Positions 50,279 to 60,481 of a stretch of DNA of 64,000 nucleotides are shown here, piece after piece. How positions within the stretch are numbered: the first letter of the stretch is position 1; the number at the start of each line of letters is the position of its first letter. The notes beneath the pieces were generated by a model. That model was given only the letters and a program-made list of their open reading frames with translations, was not told the DNA's origin and made no database searches. Source of the DNA: Bradyrhizobiaceae bacterium (GTDB lineage: Bacteria; Pseudomonadota; Alphaproteobacteria; Rhizobiales; Xanthobacteraceae); the NCBI GenBank assembly GCA_003963435.1, contig RXJC01000004.1:62001-126000 (forward strand). Reading direction: 5' to 3'. Both the position numbers and the translations under genes were made by a program.

Positions 50279-51058
50279 CTAAGCGAGCAGGAACGTACGG
50301 AGGTTCGCTACGCCCATGCGGGAGTAAGCGCTGCTGCGGTGGGTGATGACGGTTGTCTCGGCAATGCCCAATTCCGCGGCGATTTGACGAGCAGACATTC
50401 CGGCCTTGACCCTTGCCGCGACTTGCAGCTCGCGGATGGTCATGCGTGGATACCGCACCCTCAGGTTCATTTGAATCTCGTCGATCGTAGCAATCCTAGG
50501 GCCGCAAACTGTCTCCTCAACACCACCCCGGAGGTCGAGGCTTGCCATCAATATCGGTAAAATGGCGCGAGTTCGATCGAGTTCGCGATCGGAAAAGCGG
50601 CCGTTGCGGCGGCTGCGATAGACACTGACGGAGATCGATCGCGTCGATCCGACGCACACGAGCGAAAGCCGATCGGCAATCCCGGTTCGACTATAACAGG
50701 CGCGTCGGTACTGGGACGAAGAGATCTCGCCCGCCGTTTGATAGGTGACGTAAGTGCCGGCGCGGCGACGCGTCGCCAAGTCGAAGTTAACGTCGTTGGC
50801 GAAATGCTCCATGTAGCCAATAGCAGCCTTGCGGGCGTTCTCCGCCGCTGTCGTGGTCGCCGTTCCGACAAGAGTCGGGTCACCGGCGCCTGAGTAAGTG
50901 AAGATCGATACGAAGTCCGCGCCGACGCATCTCCGGCAGAACTCCAGCATGGCTTCGACGAAACGGCCCGTGCTCGCCGCGCGGATCAACGTGACCATTC
51001 CTTCGACGTCCACGTCCACCGTCACCGCGCAATCCGTAACCATCCGAACCGTCGGCAT
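50279..51058 (-). CDS. LuxR family transcriptional regulator
   Basis: C-terminal HTH LQVAARVKAGMSARQIAAELGIAETTVITHRSSAYSRMGVANLRTFL. Confidence 0.85.
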   Translation of the reverse strand: MPTVRMVTDCAVTVDVDVEGMVTLIRAASTGRFVEAMLEFCRRCVGADFVSIFTYSGAGDPTLVGTATTTAAENARKAAIGYMEHFANDVNFDLATRRRAGTYVTYQTAGEISSSQYRRACYSRTGIADRLSLVCVGSTRSISVSVYRSRRNGRFSDRELDRTRAILPILMASLDLRGGVEETVCGPRIATIDEIQMNLRVRYPRMTIRELQVAARVKAGMSARQIAAELGIAETTVITHRSSAYSRMGVANLRTFLLA

Positions 51059-51168
51059 CGATACCCTCCCCTACTGACCACGTCTCTCCTCAGGGCTGAG
51101 GAGTGCCCTTCGCGGATTTGAGCGCTATATTGAAGCAATCGCGAGCAATAGTCGATACGGAGGCAGTG

Positions 51169-52032
51169 ATGTCGAAAGATGCACTTTTTCAAGATGTCAT
51201 CCGAAAGCGCCGCAGCGTGCGGAAGTTCGAACCCGGCCGCAGCGTCGATCGTGACGTACTGCAACGCATCGTCGATTGCGGCCGCTGGGCTCCATCTGGC
51301 GCTAACGTACAGTGTTGGGATTTCGTTGTTGTGGATGATCCTGCTGTGCGCGACAGAGTCATGGCCGTATTCTTGCGGCAGGCGCAGCGTCTGGTCGACC
51401 ACGCCAAAGGCTTCCCGGCCGTCAAGAAGACCTATTTGGCCAATACCATCGCAATCATCTTCGTCTTGGGCGATCCGCGCTGGAAGGCTTGCTTTCCCCA
51501 GGCTACCAGCGAGGAATGGGATGCCGAATATCGCGCGAACAATGAGGCGATCTTCCTTTGCTCGCTTGGAGCCGCCGTACAGAACATCCAACTCGGGGTG
51601 GCGGCAGAGGGCCTGACATCAGCCTGGCTGTCCGGCGGCGGCGAGGACGAGACCAACCGTGAACTCGCGGAGGTGTTGGGCTATCCGGTTTGGATGAAGG
51701 CCTACGGCACGATCCCCATTGGTTATCCCGCGGCCGATCAGAACCGGCGTTACCGGCGGCCTCTTGGTCAATTGCTGCATTGGAACGGCTATCAGCCGCA
51801 CCAATACCGCTTGCACGCGCAAGTCGACTTCTACGAGAGCACGCTTCGTCCCTTCGCCATGTATCGCGACGAAGAGACCATGACCAACTGGCCTGACCGC
51901 GACGAGATGCTTGGAGACTGGAAAGAGGCATTCACAGGTGACATCACCAACCCTGATCACATGTTGGAAGCAGAAGCCGACTTCTCAAAACCAAGGATCA
52001 TCGGCCAAGCAACAAAGCGCCGCAAGACCTGA
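51169..52032 (+). CDS. Nitroreductase family protein
   Basis: DVIRKRRSVRKFEPGRSVDRDVLQRIVDCGRWAPSGANVQCWDFVVVDDP; start at 51169 preferred. Confidence 0.9.
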   Translation: MSKDALFQDVIRKRRSVRKFEPGRSVDRDVLQRIVDCGRWAPSGANVQCWDFVVVDDPAVRDRVMAVFLRQAQRLVDHAKGFPAVKKTYLANTIAIIFVLGDPRWKACFPQATSEEWDAEYRANNEAIFLCSLGAAVQNIQLGVAAEGLTSAWLSGGGEDETNRELAEVLGYPVWMKAYGTIPIGYPAADQNRRYRRPLGQLLHWNGYQPHQYRLHAQVDFYESTLRPFAMYRDEETMTNWPDRDEMLGDWKEAFTGDITNPDHMLEAEADFSKPRIIGQATKRRKT

Positions 52033-52047
52033 AGCCTGGGGATCGAA

Positions 52048-53748
52048 CTAAGCGGCCCGCACGGTGGTGAGGAACGTTCCGACCTCACTTTTCAGGCGCT
52101 GACTTTGTGCCGAGAGCGACCGAGCCGCGGAGAACACCTCGGCCGAAGCTGACCCGGTCTCGGCCGCCCCCTTCTCGACGTCACTTATGTTGGAGGCAAC
52201 CGTGCTTGTCCCGTCGGATGCCTGTTGAACATTTACGGCAATTTGCCGTGTAGCGGCTCCTTGTTCCTCTACTGCGATCGCGACCGTCGACGAAATCTCC
52301 GAGACGCGATTGATTGTTTCCGTGATTTCCCTGATCGCCGAGACCGACTCTTCGGTAGCCTGCTGAATGGACGATATTTGTTGAGAGACCTCACCTGTCG
52401 ATTTTGTCGTCTGCTCTGCCAGCGACTTCACTTCGGCCGCAACGACCGCAAACCCTCGACCAGCCTCGCCTGCCCTTGCGGCTTCAATCGCGGCGTTCAG
52501 CGCTAGAAGATTGGTTTGCGCCGCGATCGTGCTGATGACATCTATGACATCTCCGATACGTTTTGCGGCCTCCGACAGCTTGGTCACGCCGCCGTTCATC
52601 TGCTCGGCTTGCGTCGCGGCTTGGACGGCTATCTCCGCGGATTCCCTGACCCGCGAGCTTATCTCTTGAACTGTCGATGCCATCTCCTCGGCGGAAACAG
52701 CGACAGACTTGACGTTGGAGGACGCGGCATCGGCGGCCGAAGCCACCACGGAGGAAAGCTCCGCCGTTTTCTCCGCGGTCACAGTTAGCGAATTTGCTGA
52801 CGATTCCATTCCAGTCGCTGCGGACGAGACATTGTGAATAATCTCGCCAATTGAGTTCTCGAACGCTGTCGCGAGGCGCTCCATATCCTGCTTTCTCTGG
52901 TTCGCGGCGCGCCCCTCCGTCTCGGCCTGCCGGGCTTTGAGTCTTTCTACTTCCAGGCCGTTGGTTTTGAAGATCTCGACTGCCCTCGCCATTTGCCCGA
53001 TTTCGTCGCGACGGCCTACTTCTGGCACGTCGACCTGAAGATCGGCGGCGGCCAACCGCTCCATGGCGGCCTTCAGGTTGGCGATCGGACGCGACAGGCC
53101 TTTGATGCACACCCGCATGGCCCCAGCCAGGGACAGGGCCAAACCCAACGTCACCAGAACGACTGCCAAGCGGATTCCGGATCTGGCCTCGGCCGAAACG
53201 CTTCTCGCAGTTGCTCTTGCGTAAGCAACGAGATCATCTACGACCCTAGTCTGCTCGTTGAGGACCTCCACGGCCAACGGCGCACATTGCGACTTCAGGA
53301 GTTCGACCGATTTCGCGGTGTCGTCCGGGGTATCCGCACTCGCCACCGCCTGCACAACTTGCGCGCATCCGCCAAACATCGCCAGGGCCTTGAGATGCAA
53401 ACCGGCAAGCTCTTCGGCCTTCTCCGGTATCAATCGGAGCGCCTCTGCATAACGCTCTTCGTACATCTTCTGTTCTTCGGCATTTCTGGACAGCAAGTGT
53501 GAGCTGCCTTCGGCCGACGTCTCCGTCACGAGCTGATAGACCAAAGATACGAAGCTCTCGATGTCGCGGCTTCCTCTCGCGACCGCAACTGTGGCTGCGT
53601 CGACACGATTGACAAGGTTGGAATACCCCTCATCGACTTGGTTCATCCTGACGGCTGCGAAACCGATGGAAAGGACGCTCGCCATGCCTAGAATGGCCAC
53701 GATGATGGCAACCTTCCAAACAATTCTGAAATCATTCAACCAAGCCAT
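52048..53748 (-). CDS. Methyl-accepting chemotaxis protein
   Basis: HAMP plus signalling hairpin VISTIAAQTNLLALNAAIEAARAGEAGRGFAVVAAEVKSLAEQT. Confidence 0.95.
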   Translation of the reverse strand: MAWLNDFRIVWKVAIIVAILGMASVLSIGFAAVRMNQVDEGYSNLVNRVDAATVAVARGSRDIESFVSLVYQLVTETSAEGSSHLLSRNAEEQKMYEERYAEALRLIPEKAEELAGLHLKALAMFGGCAQVVQAVASADTPDDTAKSVELLKSQCAPLAVEVLNEQTRVVDDLVAYARATARSVSAEARSGIRLAVVLVTLGLALSLAGAMRVCIKGLSRPIANLKAAMERLAAADLQVDVPEVGRRDEIGQMARAVEIFKTNGLEVERLKARQAETEGRAANQRKQDMERLATAFENSIGEIIHNVSSAATGMESSANSLTVTAEKTAELSSVVASAADAASSNVKSVAVSAEEMASTVQEISSRVRESAEIAVQAATQAEQMNGGVTKLSEAAKRIGDVIDVISTIAAQTNLLALNAAIEAARAGEAGRGFAVVAAEVKSLAEQTTKSTGEVSQQISSIQQATEESVSAIREITETINRVSEISSTVAIAVEEQGAATRQIAVNVQQASDGTSTVASNISDVEKGAAETGSASAEVFSAARSLSAQSQRLKSEVGTFLTTVRAA

Positions 53749-54049
53749 CTAACACTCCCGCCCGATTCGCGGTTGAATCGTTGCGGTAAAGAATGTCCGC
53801 GGCGCTGATTAAGGATTTCTATATTATTTAACGACCGATCCAAAATGTTTTAGACTAGACGGTCCCACTTATCCTTTGGAGGGACGTTTCGAACGAGCCG
53901 AGTTTGGCCCTCGCCTTGAAGGCCCCAGCCGCGTCGTACCCTAAACACGGCCGCCTGATCGTGGCATCGTGATCCGGTTGGTAATCATGTTGTTTTATAT
54001 CGATTGTCCTATAATCAGGCACGTCAACGCATTACAGTTAGTAGCGGGG

Positions 54050-54084
54050 ACGGCATGTAACATGTGCCGTCACCGCGGCGTATG
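54050..54084 (+). promoter_or_regulatory. Candidate ECF-type promoter with overlapping dyad upstream of bufA
   Basis: ACGGCATGTAACATGTGCCGT dyad (54050-54070); GTAACA-N16-CGTATG spacing, about 55 bp before the ATG at 54137. Confidence 0.35.
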
Positions 54085-54136
54085 ACCATACGTGCCCAGT
54101 CAGGGCACACCTAGCAAACCTTTTTGGAGAGACTGC

Positions 54137-54448
54137 ATGTCCGCCAAGTCCGTCGTAAGTTCCGCCCTTCTCGCCACCGCGATCGCGACCGCCATGGCGT
54201 CGGTGGCATACGCCGCCCCGCTGACCAAAGAAGAAGGCGCAGCCGCCACGGCGGCCCACAAGGAGAAGGGCTACGGCGTCTCCCTCAAGGGCCAGAATGA
54301 CTGCGCGGCCGGTCCTGGCACGACCTGCCAAGGCACATCGACCGTCGACTTCCAGGGCGACTCCTGGAAATTCGTCCGTGGCGGCACTTGCACGAGCATT
54401 GAAGTGCCGGGCGGCAAGCACGGTTCGCTGAGCCCGATCAAGTCTTAA
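54137..54448 (+). CDS. bufA2: Bufferin precursor, BufA2-like periplasmic metallophore peptide (three core Cys)
   Basis: Signal peptide [80 protein letters not shown]; followed by the MNIO gene. Confidence 0.85.
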   Translation: MSAKSVVSSALLATAIATAMASVAYAAPLTKEEGAAATAAHKEKGYGVSLKGQNDCAAGPGTTCQGTSTVDFQGDSWKFVRGGTCTSIEVPGGKHGSLSPIKS

Positions 54449-54475
54449 CGAACACCGTTGCGAGCGGAGACGACA

Positions 54476-55396
54476 ATGGATGCCGTCATGCAGAAACAGG
54501 ACGCACGCCCGGATGGTCGTCTCCGCTTTCCAACCCTGCCGCTGGGTGGATTAGCCGGGACGAGTTTCAAGCCTGAGCATTTCAAGGCAATCTTGAGGGA
54601 TGGACCTCAACGAGGATTCTTCGAGGTTCACGCCGAAAACTACATGGGCGCCGGCGGCCCACCTCATCGGTCGCTGCAGCGCATCCGAAGCGAGCATCCT
54701 CTATCGCTGCACGGCGTGTGCATGTCCATCGGCGGACCTCAGCCGCTGGACGGAGAACATCTTGGGCGCTTTTGCGCGCTGGTTGCGCGTTACGAGCCGG
54801 CGTTGATTTCGGAACATCTCGCTTGGTCAACGCATCAATCGACGTTTTTCAACGATCTCCTGCCTCTGCCCTACACGGAGGCCACGCTTGACTACGTGTG
54901 CTCGCACATTGATCAGGTCCAGGACGCTCTCCGTCAGCAGATATTGCTGGAGAATCCTTCGACTTACGTTGCCTTCGAGAATTCGACCATGAGCGAGACG
55001 GATTTTATCCGTACCATCGTGCGTCGTACTGGTTGCGCTCTATTGCTCGATATCAACAACGTTTTCGTTTCTGCCGGCAATCACGGATACCCGGCACTGG
55101 ATTATCTCGCAAATTTCCCCCTCGACGAGGTACGGGAAATTCATCTTGCGGGCCATGCCGAGCAAAGCGACGACGAGGGCGAACGCCTCTTGATTGATAG
55201 TCACGACGGCCCCGTCGCCGATGCCGTATGGAAACTTTACGAGATTGTTGTGGCACGCTGCGGTGCGATCCCCACACTCGTTGAATGGGACAGCAATATT
55301 CCAGAATGGCGTGTTTTGAAAGCGGAGGCTGAGGCCGCGCAGCTCATTCTTGATCGGTCTTCGGCTCGAACCGTGACTATTGAACATGTCGCTTGA
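54476..55396 (+). CDS. bufB: MNIO (DUF692) multinuclear non-heme iron oxidase
   Basis: [13 protein letters not shown]...[12 protein letters not shown]...[12 protein letters not shown]...ISEHLAWS...[21 protein letters not shown]...[16 protein letters not shown]...EIHLAGHAE...[11 protein letters not shown]. Confidence 0.93.
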   Translation: MDAVMQKQDARPDGRLRFPTLPLGGLAGTSFKPEHFKAILRDGPQRGFFEVHAENYMGAGGPPHRSLQRIRSEHPLSLHGVCMSIGGPQPLDGEHLGRFCALVARYEPALISEHLAWSTHQSTFFNDLLPLPYTEATLDYVCSHIDQVQDALRQQILLENPSTYVAFENSTMSETDFIRTIVRRTGCALLLDINNVFVSAGNHGYPALDYLANFPLDEVREIHLAGHAEQSDDEGERLLIDSHDGPVADAVWKLYEIVVARCGAIPTLVEWDSNIPEWRVLKAEAEAAQLILDRSSARTVTIEHVA

Positions 55397-56177
55397 GCAC
55401 GTCGAAGACTGGCGCCGATCGAGTTTCGCGGAACGTTTTGCAACGGGGTTGACAGACCCGACTTGTCCGACTCCAAGCGGGGTAATGGGGCCCCGTGGCA
55501 AGGGTGCCGTTAAGCGATACAACGTCTATCGCAATAACGTGACTGTTAGCTTGATCGACGCGCTGGTCGCAATCTACCCGGCTGTTCAGCGGATTACCGG
55601 GACGGACTTCTTTCGCGCGATGGCCCGCTTTCACGTTCGAGCAACTCCGCCGACGTCTCCATTGCTGTTCGAGTATGGGCGAGATTTTCCTGCCTTCATC
55701 GAGGGTTATAAATACGCGCAAGATATGCCGTGGTTAGGCGATGTCGCGCGTATCGAGCGCGCATGGCTCGATGCCTACCACGCTCCTGATGGGCCCGCGT
55801 TGCCAGCCGCCACCTTGGCGCAGGTGCCCGATGATCGTCTCGGCGACATCATCTTCCGAGCTCATCCGGCAACGAGAATCGTGCGGTCCGCCTATCCGGC
55901 TGTCGCAATCTTCGCGATGAACCGCGGCGATGGTCCGGCGACATCATTGAAGTCGAGCGCCGCGGAAGATGCTCTTATCACTCGGCCTGATATGGAGGTC
56001 GACGTACGGCTCTTGCCGCCGGGAAACGCAACATTTCTCGCAAGTCTCATTAACGGCGCAACGCTCGCTGAAGCGGCCTCGATAGCACTTGACGAGACGT
56101 CAATGTTCGACCTTACGGCCAGCATCGCTGGCATGATTGAAGCCGGCATCTTCACCACACTTTACCTTGGAGATTGA
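55386..56177 (+). CDS. bufC: DUF2063 (BufC/HvfC-type) putative DNA-binding-annotated partner protein
   Basis: [62 protein letters not shown]; overlaps bufB. Confidence 0.9.
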   Translation: MSLEHVEDWRRSSFAERFATGLTDPTCPTPSGVMGPRGKGAVKRYNVYRNNVTVSLIDALVAIYPAVQRITGTDFFRAMARFHVRATPPTSPLLFEYGRDFPAFIEGYKYAQDMPWLGDVARIERAWLDAYHAPDGPALPAATLAQVPDDRLGDIIFRAHPATRIVRSAYPAVAIFAMNRGDGPATSLKSSAAEDALITRPDMEVDVRLLPPGNATFLASLINGATLAEAASIALDETSMFDLTASIAGMIEAGIFTTLYLGD

Positions 56178-56179
56178 GA

Positions 56180-56713
56180 ATGGAGGCCGGCAGCCAGAAA
56201 GGCTACGATTGGATCATTTTGCGCCTTACTATAGCAATCGAACGGGTTATCGGAATTATACAATCTATTGCGTTTCCTTCGCTCACCCAACTGGTGTTGC
56301 GGTTGGCATTGGCGGTCCCATTCTGGAAGTCAGGCATTCTCAAATGGGACGGCTTCCTACACCTGAATGACATCGCTATCACGTTGTTTACGGACGAGTT
56401 CAAGCTTCATCTGCCGGGAGGGCCTTACGATTTTCCTGCGCCCACGGTGATGGCCTTCCTTTCCGGGTGCGGCGAGATCGGATTTCCGGTCTTGCTTGTG
56501 CTAGGGCTCGGAACACGGTTTGCTGCAACAGGCTTGCTTTTCATGACACTCGTCGTCGAGCTCACCGTGCCCGACGGTTGGCCTGTTCATATAACGTGGG
56601 CAGCGATGGCGCTTGCCGTCATGGCTTGGGGACCGGGAGGGCTCTCCCTGGACCAATTTATCGCGTCGCTGAAATCCACGCGAATAGCAGGCGTACGCCT
56701 GCCGCGGCCTTGA
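56180..56713 (+). CDS. DoxX family membrane protein
   Basis: LVLRLALAVPFWKSGILKWDGFL...FLSGCGEIGFPVLLVLGLGTRFAATGLLFMTLVVEL; overlaps bufC. Confidence 0.9.
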   Translation: MEAGSQKGYDWIILRLTIAIERVIGIIQSIAFPSLTQLVLRLALAVPFWKSGILKWDGFLHLNDIAITLFTDEFKLHLPGGPYDFPAPTVMAFLSGCGEIGFPVLLVLGLGTRFAATGLLFMTLVVELTVPDGWPVHITWAAMALAVMAWGPGGLSLDQFIASLKSTRIAGVRLPRP

Positions 56714-57217
56714 TTATCGGTAGCGAGCGGGCACTTTTTGTTTTGATCGACAATCTACTCCGGCGCCGACGGCCGTCGGGGCCAGAGTGAGTGAACTCCG
56801 CGCAGGGTCTACAACGTTCAGCGCTCGATCCGGTACGCCCGACGCGATCAGTTCGTCGACGGAGCGATGCGGAGGCTCGACTGCGGCCGGCGGTGCCGGG
56901 CGGGTATCCAATTCCAATTTCTCCCTTACAGCGGCAGGCAGGGCTCTGCGACTTTGGCGGTCGGTGCCGACGGTGCGTCAAATCTGACGCACAGGACAAT
57001 TCACCCCCGGAAAAGTCGGCCCAAGGGAGATCACATACCCCAGCTCGACGTCGGTTTGTCGTCCGCAATGGTTACGAGAGGCCACGCGGTAACGCGTCGC
57101 CTCGACTCCATCGCACCACAAGTCGACCTTCGGTGAGCTGCCACAACCCCGTGGCGCGGGAAGGCATAGACGCGACGACTGTCAACCTTGAGCGCCGGCA
57201 CTCGTTGACGGCTGAAT

Positions 57218-58600
57218 TCAAGATGGTCCATCGGCTATCCCGAGATGATCTCGTAAGGTGACGCCACCATAATCGCGGCGGAACAGGCCTTTTTCCTGGA
57301 GGATAGGCACCACACCCTCGACGAAATCCTCAAAAGTGTCAGGAAGAAATGCTGGGGAGACAACAAAACCGTCTGCAGCACCTGACGCGACGATCTCCGC
57401 CATCTCGTCGGCGACGTCTTTGGCTGTACCGACCAAGCGCGGACACATCACGCCGCGGCCGTAGATTCGGCCGGCGTCGGCGATGCTCATCGGCTTGCCT
57501 GCTGCGATGCTTTTCAAGGCATTGATGTTGCCTTGGCTGCCCGACGAGGAGACCGATTCCACAGGCTCATCGAGCGGCAGCGCAGAGAAATCGGCATTGG
57601 CGTGCGCGCCGAGAGTGGACAGTCCAACGAGGGGGTCAACCAGGGAATCATGCAGGTCGCGCTTTTCCTGTGCCTCGGCACGGCTCTTGCCGATGAAAGG
57701 CATGATCGCCATGAGAATCCGGCTGGCGTCTGCTGGCCGTCCCTGCTGCGCGAGCGCGGCATGGACCTCGGTCGTGAACTGATGCATTCGTTTCATGTTC
57801 GGCTGCAGAGCGAAGATCACTTCCGACCAGCGCGCAGCGAAGGCCTTGCCGCGGCCGGACGAGCCGGCCTGGATCACCACTGGCCGCCCCTGCGGGCCAC
57901 GCGGGATGTTCAGCGGGCCGCGCGATTGGAACCACTTTCCGGAATGGTTGAGATAATGCACCTTGTCGGGATCGGCGTAGATGCCGCGGGCGCGGTCGAG
58001 AACCAGCGCATCCGGCTCCCAACTGTCCCACAGCTTGAAGGCCACCTCCATGAACTCATCAGCGCGGTCGTAGCGCTCGTCATGGCCGAGATGCGGCACG
58101 TCGCCGTAATTGAGGGCCTCGCCGTCGTTCATCGATGTCACGACGTTCCAGGCAGCGCGTCCGGCGGAAATGTGGTCGAGTGTGGCAAACTCCCGTGCGA
58201 TGTTGTAGGGCGCGTCGTAGGTAGTGGACCTCGTGGCGCCGAGGCCGATGCGGTTGGTCACCGCCGCCAGCGCGCCCAAGATCGGCATCGGGTCCATCCG
58301 CGTGGCGTCTTGGTCGCCGTGGCGAATTCCAGTCACGTGACTGGCGCCGTAACGGTCGGCAATGGCGAGCCGGTCGGCGAAAAACATGAAGTCGAAGTAG
58401 CCGCGCTCGAGCACCTTGGCTATGTGGGTGTAGTGCTCGAGGCGGAGAAACTCGGTGATGTGCTTCGGATTGCGCCAGATCGCGTGGCTGTGGACCACTG
58501 GGCCAGCGATCAGGAAGCCACAGAGGTGCATCATTTTCGACTTTGCCATGTATTTTCCCGCGTGGTTCATGTCTAACGGCCCACAGTCGCCAGCGCTCAT
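57218..58600 (-). CDS. FMN-dependent (NtaA/SnaA/DszA/SoxA family) monooxygenase
   Basis: HSHAIWRNPKHITEFLRLEHYTHIAKVLERGYFDFMFFADRLAI...FATLDHISAGRAAWNVVTS...QGRPVVIQAGSSGRGKAFAARWSEVIF. Confidence 0.92.
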   Translation of the reverse strand: MSAGDCGPLDMNHAGKYMAKSKMMHLCGFLIAGPVVHSHAIWRNPKHITEFLRLEHYTHIAKVLERGYFDFMFFADRLAIADRYGASHVTGIRHGDQDATRMDPMPILGALAAVTNRIGLGATRSTTYDAPYNIAREFATLDHISAGRAAWNVVTSMNDGEALNYGDVPHLGHDERYDRADEFMEVAFKLWDSWEPDALVLDRARGIYADPDKVHYLNHSGKWFQSRGPLNIPRGPQGRPVVIQAGSSGRGKAFAARWSEVIFALQPNMKRMHQFTTEVHAALAQQGRPADASRILMAIMPFIGKSRAEAQEKRDLHDSLVDPLVGLSTLGAHANADFSALPLDEPVESVSSSGSQGNINALKSIAAGKPMSIADAGRIYGRGVMCPRLVGTAKDVADEMAEIVASGAADGFVVSPAFLPDTFEDFVEGVVPILQEKGLFRRDYGGVTLRDHLGIADGPS

Positions 58601-58634
58601 CCCCCTGCTGTATCCGGGCTCTCCAAGCGCTGCC

Positions 58635-59858
58635 TCAGGTCAGAACTTCGACGATCTTGTTCTTACCGTTCTCGATCACTTGATGCAGGAACGAGCGGTT
58701 GAGCTGGTCGCCGCGCTCGTCGAAATCGACGGTCGCGCCGGCGCCCACAAAGTTTATCTTCTTGCCTGCCCGCACCATCTCCAGCGCCTTCAGGATGTCA
58801 TCGACTTCCTCCCCCGGCGGATTGCAGACCTCGCGGATCGATTTCACCCATACCGCAGCTTCTTGGGTCTTGGCGTGCTCCATCGCGAGGGCGGTGACAC
58901 AAACCTGGTCGTGGGTGTTACCGGCGAACAGGAAGGCAGTGCCTTCGGGGGCGCCCATCAGCTTGACGAATTTCTTGTAGGCGGCCGAATCCATCGGCGG
59001 CGCAGGTTGCAGGTGATGGATGCCTTCGGCCACCTCAGGCGTAACGCTCTTCAGATACGCGCCGTCGGCGTCGGCACCGGTGCCGAGCCCGAGAACCTTC
59101 GACTTGAAGCCGCCGCGATAGACTTCCTTGCTGATGGCGACGAAGTCGGTGAGCAGCGAGAGGCAGAACACGCCGTCAGGCTCCGGGCCGAATGCCTTCT
59201 CGACCTCGGCACGATAGGACGCCTGGTCCGGATTGTATTGGATCACATCCATGACCTGGCCGCCCAGTCTGGCCATCTCGGCCTTGAAAGGCTCGATCAT
59301 CGAGATCACGAATGGGTTCTGCTGCGCAAGGACCGTAACCTTCTTCAGCTTGAGGCTGGTCATGACCTTGGCGCCGACGGGACCCCACTGGCTGCTCTTG
59401 GCTTGGAACCGGTAGATCAGACCCTTCGTATCGCCGTCGGTGATGCCGTTGGCCGAGGCCGAGACCATCTCCACCTTGTTGGCGGCCAGGATCAGCGGCT
59501 TGGCTGCGAGTGCGATCGGGCTGCCCCAGAAACCGCCGACCAGTTCGACCTTGTTGACGTCGAGCAGCTTTCGAGTCGCGGTGACGCCGACCGTCGGGTT
59601 GGTCTCGGAATCCTCGATGTAGAGATGCAGCTTGCGACCGCCCAGGATGCCGCCGCCGTCGTTGATGATCTTGACGACGAGATCGGCAGCCTTCTTCATG
59701 TCGGGTCCGTAGGGGCCGGTCGCGCCGGAGAACGGCAGCACCATCCCGATCGGGATCTCCGCGGCCTGTGCCAGCGCCGGCTTGCCGGCGAGCCCAGCCA
59801 GCGATGCGGCACCCAGTCCGGCGAGCAGATGCCGTCGATTGATCGTCGAATCCATCAT
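58635..59858 (-). CDS. ABC transporter substrate-binding protein (branched-chain amino acid type)
   Basis: MDSTINRRHLLAGLGAASLAGLAGKPALAQAAEIPIGMVLPFSGATGPYGPDMKKAADLVVKIINDGGGILGGRKL. Confidence 0.92.
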   Translation of the reverse strand: MMDSTINRRHLLAGLGAASLAGLAGKPALAQAAEIPIGMVLPFSGATGPYGPDMKKAADLVVKIINDGGGILGGRKLHLYIEDSETNPTVGVTATRKLLDVNKVELVGGFWGSPIALAAKPLILAANKVEMVSASANGITDGDTKGLIYRFQAKSSQWGPVGAKVMTSLKLKKVTVLAQQNPFVISMIEPFKAEMARLGGQVMDVIQYNPDQASYRAEVEKAFGPEPDGVFCLSLLTDFVAISKEVYRGGFKSKVLGLGTGADADGAYLKSVTPEVAEGIHHLQPAPPMDSAAYKKFVKLMGAPEGTAFLFAGNTHDQVCVTALAMEHAKTQEAAVWVKSIREVCNPPGEEVDDILKALEMVRAGKKINFVGAGATVDFDERGDQLNRSFLHQVIENGKNKIVEVLT

Positions 59859-60481
59859 CGCAAGTCTCCGTTGTCGTCTGTTGGGGAATTCCTGGGGGGA
59901 AGAGGCGGGGGCGAATCCTCGGGTGGAAGCGGGGACAGGAAGGCGGCCAGCCTGGCCTCGGCGCTGCCGTCGTCGATCTGCAGCGCGTCGTTAAAGCGGT
60001 TGTAGAAGCCGGCGAGCGCTGTGCGCAGCGTCAGCTCGACGATTTCGGCCTCGGAGAAATGCCGGCGCAGCCGCTCGAAAACGTTGTTCCGGATTCGCCC
60101 GGAGTTCTGCGTCACCAGCGTTGCGTATTCGACCACCAAGCGATCGACCTCGTCGAAGGCGGGATGGTCCGTGTTCGGAAGCCGTGCGATCGCGTCCGGC
60201 GGCAACCCCTCGACCGCAAGCACCGGCGAGTGGCTGGCGACGCAATATGTGCAGGCATTGAGCTGCGACACCACCACGATGGCGAGCTCGATGTAGCGCC
60301 AGTTCACCCCGCGCCGCGCCTTCAACTCCATCAGCATGCGGCAAAGATGGTCGAGGGCCGGCGGCACATGGGCGAGCACCGCTGCCTGGTCCTGGAACGG
60401 TCCATAGGACACGAATTGATCGTAGACTTCGGCGATCGCAGGCGGCAGCGCCGATGACGGCAATGCGGTGACACGGGGCAT
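59855..60481 (-). CDS. Carboxymuconolactone decarboxylase/AhpD-like peroxidase-related protein
   Basis: RYIELAIVVVSQLNACTYCVASHSPVLAVEGLPPDAIARL (CxxC...H). Confidence 0.88.
   Translation of the reverse strand: MPRVTALPSSALPPAIAEVYDQFVSYGPFQDQAAVLAHVPPALDHLCRMLMELKARRGVNWRYIELAIVVVSQLNACTYCVASHSPVLAVEGLPPDAIARLPNTDHPAFDEVDRLVVEYATLVTQNSGRIRNNVFERLRRHFSEAEIVELTLRTALAGFYNRFNDALQIDDGSAEARLAAFLSPLPPEDSPPPLPPRNSPTDDNGDLR

Noticed and set aside
54137-56713. Treating the MNIO operon as a wholly new RiPP system
   Set aside because: The arrangement matches the published bufferin family (BufA-BufB-BufC-DoxX); novelty is limited to the subtype and its context.
57533-58576. 347-aa plus-strand ORF
   Set aside because: Antisense to the FMN-dependent monooxygenase; no recognisable motifs.
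58455-60005. 516-aa plus-strand ORF
   Set aside because: Antisense to a convincing substrate-binding protein (58635..59858); low-complexity D/H/R/L-rich translation typical of high-GC antisense frames.
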